Shown here one piece after another: positions 60,476 to 64,000 of a DNA stretch of 64,000 bases. The notes beneath the pieces are model-generated. The model ran no database searches. It was given only the letters and a program-made list of their open reading frames with translations, and had not been told where the DNA came from. How positions within the stretch are numbered: the first letter of the stretch is position 1; the number at the start of each line of letters is the position of its first letter. A program made the position numbers and the translations under genes. Source of the DNA: Mantis religiosa (lineage: Eukaryota > Arthropoda > Insecta > Mantodea > Mantidae); contig CM060947.1 in the NCBI GenBank assembly GCA_030765055.1, positions 102,155,672 through 102,219,671 on the forward strand. The letters are read 5' to 3'.

Positions 60476-61118
60476 AAGACCAAATTGGACTTGTTTTGGT
60501 AATTTGGAATAGCCATGCTACAAATAATTTTGAAGCTGAAAAAGACCATGAATCTAGCAGCCAGTACAGTCAAATCATTGTGAGAGAAGAGTCTATTTTG
60601 AGGGTAACATTTTGAATTGAGGTGTCTCTTTACTTTCCTATGCAAAGGAGGAAAAATATTGAAAAAGGTAGGGAATTTCCAATATTAGAGAATTTGGAAG
60701 CAAAAAATCAAAACTTGTGTGCGATATTTTACTAAAGTCATTTATGGTGTAGAATGACTTACAGGTTTTGAAAGTGGAACCAAATTATTCCGTTAACTTA
60801 AATTGTCACTACAAGAAAATGCTAAAAAAGCTATACTTACCAAAGCATATTCATCTAGCTGAGACCAAAATTAAGGGATGCAATGGATATAGGATCATAA
60901 TGCATTTCAAAGGAACATGGTATATTTGTTAAAACGCGAGCAGGTGCAGTTAGGGTTTAACAGAGTGATGGGAAAAAGCGGCTTCTTAGCAGGGATTCTA
61001 AGTGGATAACACTTGACTCCGTTTGAAAAGGCATTGTTCGGACCCTTAATAATGGCATGACCGAGACTAATAATCACAATGTACAAAATAGTGACAAAAG
61101 GAATTTTGGTTTGATTAA
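60476..61118. other. Intergenic, nothing recognised
   Basis: Possible unknown repeat; no protein match recognised. Confidence 0.4.
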
Positions 61119-61191
61119 AGACAGGCTTCGAGAGGTTAAAGTCACACGCAGCTGCAGTGAGGAACACATAACTGGGCTGGCGATCTATTAA
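61119..61191 (+). repeat. 73-bp direct repeat, left copy
   Basis: AGACAGGCTTCGAGAGGTTA AAGTCACACGCAGCTGCAGT...CTATTAA, repeated with a few mismatches at 62641-62713. The minus strand of both copies encodes SYVFLTAAACDFNLSKP, of unknown origin. The left copy ends in the TTAA at which the piggyBac element starts. Confidence 0.9.
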
Positions 61192-62640
61192 CCGCTTCGC
61201 CGATGGCCATTTAAACCCTTCAGGGGCCGAAAACGGATACCCAATAAACAGAACAGGACATTTAAATTGTTAAATGCTGTAAAAATGCATCATAAATACA
61301 ATTCCGTATCTTCCGTATTTATTAAGTTATTTAAACGAAACAAAAACTGGTTTAAAACTCATTAAAGGCAGTATAAATATACAGTAACAATAAAGTAGAG
61401 ACTACATTAATAAATTGCTGAAATTTCACTAATTTTTTCACTGTGGCAAAAGCCATTCTTTGTGCCGAACGCGCCTAATATGTGAATCATTTTGTTTTGT
61501 GTGTATATGACCCAATGTATGTATGTATGTATAGCTACGCAAGCGACTTCTCTGGTTCAAGTTTAGTTTCTTTATGCTATATCAAGCGATAATCATACGA
61601 GAATATATTGCGTTACACAGTCACACACTGGAAAGGAAACTCTCTGTCAGCATCTGTTATTACAGTGTTTCTCAACCAAGGTTTCTAGTAGCCTTATGCA
61701 AATGTTTTCGCTCTGTATTTTAGCTGTTTATACTCTCTCTGTGTTCAGAGTGATTTCTTATAGCTATCAGGAGCTAAATTAATGGCACATTTGAAATTGT
61801 TAAATTTCAATGTTAACCATGGCTTATCCCCGTAATGTAGCAAATAAATTAACTTGGGTATGATGTGTACAGGCTTCTGATATTACTGTAGAAAATCTGG
61901 AAGATTTGTTTTACGATTATGAAGGAGATCTTTAGGACATACGTAGCAGTGACGTGTGCTGGTCTGCAGATGACATGTTAGCTACTCTATTGTTTGGGGA
62001 AACGGCGGGTCAAATATGGGTGATGCGGATCAGCTATTACTAGCTATCCCTCTTTACGGAAAACAGTTAAACGGTAAAAAAAAGTATTTTTATACCACTG
62101 GATGTAACTATGCACAGTTGTTTAGTAATTTTCAGAGCTGTAAATTCATGCAAGACATTCATCTACCTGTACTTGCGCATATAAAGAGCTTCTAACCTAA
62201 TTGAGTATTATAATACTCAGAGACCTCTTTATACTAGGGGGTAGGAAATTCACCACCACATCACCCCTCATACTTGAGAGAAAACCCTTTCCTAAAAGTA
62301 TACCACCCACAACCAAAAAACTTGTAACCATTTTGAAAATGTGTAGTGTGTTGCAAAAAAGAAGTTCGCAAGGAAACCAATATTATTTGGTGTGAATCTG
62401 CAGATGTGCCCTTGGGTGTTTATCCAGGTTTGGAGGTGTACAATTCAAAAAGAAACCTTTAAGAATACGTTTACATTCCTTATAGAACTAATTTAAATTT
62501 ATTGTAAAGTAGCAAGATTAAAATAATTGGCGTTAAATGAGCATTAAATGCATGTATGCGCAGGACGTCTATACACGTCCATATCGGTTTGGGGCATTTT
62601 AACCTGGACGTCATATGACGTCCATATCGGTGAAAGGGAA
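61188..62640 (+). mobile_element. piggyBac-like element, internally deleted, copy 2
   Basis: The left end is TTAACCGCTTCGCCGATGGC C. The right end is GACGTCATATGACGTCCATA TCGGTGAAAGGG; the expected final TTAA is degraded to GAAA. The internal sequence parallels 29086-31330. 61823 on reads MAYPRNVANK, then in shifted frames ASDITVENLEDLFYDYEGD and CWSADDMLATLLFGETAGQ, aligning with YWSTDGMLAAPVF at 31.27 kb. The catalytic domain is deleted. A long inverted-like GGACGTC/GACGTCC motif precedes the right end. Confidence 0.7.
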
Positions 62641-62713
62641 AGATAGGTTTCGAGAGGTTAAAGTCACACGCAGCTGCAGTGAGGAACACATAACTGGGCT
62701 GGCGGTCTATTAA
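62641..62713 (+). repeat. 73-bp direct repeat, right copy
   Basis: It starts exactly after the piggyBac right end and itself ends in TTAA (62710-62713), followed by GCAACACACAACAGGTTCGG. See the left copy at 61119. Confidence 0.9.
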
Positions 62714-63640
62714 GCAACACACAACAGGTTCGGTCTTCGGTGAAGGCAACCGGAACCGAGGAGAAAAGGTATCTACGGTTCCTACGTAAATAACGAATTA
62801 TTATCACGTAATATGCATTTTACATACGATAACTCTGAACAGTAATATATTGGTAACCCTTGGTCGGCAACTTCGTGAGTTATGTGATGATAAAAGGAAG
62901 CAGTCATTAAACCAGCTTTAAACTTGCATTCCAGTGTCATAGAATCATCCTTACTCCCATACATATCCACGCATACCCTTTGACGGAACTCTTGCTCTAC
63001 CCTGAGGATAGGCCATACTGTTTCAAAATTTACAACGTAAGAATAAGCTGCATCAAACTAGCGACCAACGCAATTGATGTGAAGAGAACGTGCATCATAG
63101 CTGCGTGTTAGTTAAAACAAACGTTTTCGGAAGTGCTTTTATTACATATTTCGTTGTAAGAGAGAGAGAGAGGAATACAAGAGTCTTAATACCTAATCAA
63201 GCTTAGTCTCTTGTTCCCGAGGTCCCAAATTTAAATCTGGAGAAAGACAATGGATGCTTTTCGGGCGTAAAAATTCCTAGCATGGCTTCCTTTGAGAGGA
63301 AAATAAAGCGGTGGTCCTATAGGTTTGCGGTACGTAAAAGAAATTCAAGACCGATAAATGGGCCTGGGACAAATTAAGCGATCTGTCACGCTCAATATAG
63401 AACGAAATGCGAGTCACATAAGCGAGAGCTTACATAAATGAAAACCCCATTTCAATTTCCTATTCAAAGCTTTAAAAACAGCATCGCCTCGTAATGGATT
63501 CGGAACTCCATTCTTTGGAAGACCATGGAGAAAAGTTCTGTGTATTACATTATATGACATTTTGTATCCACTATTGTTTATGTTATACACCTTCCACAAG
63601 CTAGAGCTACAAAAGCGTCCATAATCCATATATTACTTAA
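62714..63640. other. Intergenic, nothing recognised
   Basis: No family was recognised for the short minus ORFs here. Confidence 0.4.
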
Positions 63641-64000
63641 TAACAATACAGATAAAAAGATTCAAAAACAGTTTCATTACACGTTACATAGTAATCCTGT
63701 AGGTACAAGGGAGATACAATAGACTGAAACAGTAAATAAATATTTAAAAAGCGGTCACTATATGCTGCCGCTTAAATTCCATAATGTGCCCATAAAATCG
63801 CGAGGTAAAAATGAATTTGTAACTTTATGTAAGTTTGATATTTGCTTGAAAAAAAAAAAAAACAAGTCAATTAAGCTTCTTTACAATAAGCTACCTGAAA
63901 CTATAAAAAAATTGAATCACAACATCAATTTAAGAAATTGTTATTAAACTTCCTTAAAGCCAATATCTTCTACAGCGTGGATGAATTTTTAAATTTGTAA
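63641..64000 (+). mobile_element. LINE RT C-terminal tail
   Basis: Frames give KSIKLLYNKLPETIKKLNHN, then LLNFLKANIFYSVDEFLNL with a stop at the window end. This matches the common retrotransposon ending (..KIYNKLP..IK......FK..LK..L....FYS..EFL). The preceding 63640-63780 region (GTREIQ, HYMLPLKFHNVPI) fits the ...YNTR....L..P..... stretch. The upstream RT was not found. Confidence 0.65.

Noticed and set aside
62201..62395. Plus-strand ORF within the piggyBac copy
   Set aside because: Short, no motif, inside the degenerate internal region; not supported as coding.
1..64000. CRISPR array, operons or bacterial contamination
   Set aside because: No direct-repeat/spacer pattern. Spliced host gene, SINEs and eukaryotic transposons throughout.

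Overview
The window is nuclear DNA of an arthropod, almost certainly an insect. The evidence is a large spliced gene on the minus strand with canonical GT..AG introns, AT-rich introns filled with insect-type transposable elements (mariner, Merlin, piggyBac, Helitron, Jockey-like LINEs, Penelope-like elements, a Ty3/gypsy element, several tRNA-derived SINEs) and a scrap of insect-type mitochondrial ND3. I cannot name the species. The repeat-rich, long-intron style would suit a large-genome insect, but that is inference.

The only host gene I can support is the NELF-C/D subunit of negative elongation factor (Drosophila TH1). Eleven coding exons were located by eye at 46855 down to 6117. Their lengths sum to 1593 nt (531 codons) with every junction in phase, from the start Met to about 55-60 residues short of the usual C-terminus. 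The last coding exon(s) were not found and probably lie left of base 1. About 96% of the 40.7 kb span is intron, and almost every identifiable intron feature is a transposon.

Layout. 1-5.3 kb: Penelope-like 3' end, a Merlin/IS1595-type transposase with a large hairpin duplicate, and a broken Jockey-like LINE; 5.6 kb: ND3 NUMT. 6.1-46.9 kb: NELF-D exons separated by (in order) a foldback element carrying a solo LTR, mariner remnants, a Penelope-like RT/GIY-YIG copy, a second foldback element, a GC-rich gypsy element lacking integrase, a LINE split by a long-TIR mariner, a SINE abutting a full-length mariner, a piggyBac copy riddled with tRNA-SINE units, a 58-bp hairpin, a LINE with an inserted unknown element bounded by a 15-bp target duplication, a 67-bp palindrome of Penelope-type termini, a second Penelope-like copy split by a Merlin-like segment, and SINE-in-SINE nests. 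47.1-49.0 kb: a Helitron with helicase remnant and a LINE nested in it. 49.5 kb: a SINE with a 127-bp tandem duplication. 50.4-52.4 kb: a mariner split by an unfamiliar TTA-flanked terminal-inverted-repeat element with a recurrent protein motif. 54.5-57.9 kb: a probable pogo/Tigger-like element split by an RNase H-bearing LINE end. 58.6-60.5 kb: a second Jockey-like LINE. 61.1-62.7 kb: a piggyBac copy flanked by a 73-bp direct duplication. 63.7-64.0 kb: the C-terminus of another LINE.

All transposon ORFs are broken by stops or frameshifts; nothing looks autonomous. The most unusual signals are the many self-complementary structures (five large hairpins), the tandem and inverted 315-bp SINE units, and the TTA-flanked element at 50.7-51.6 kb.
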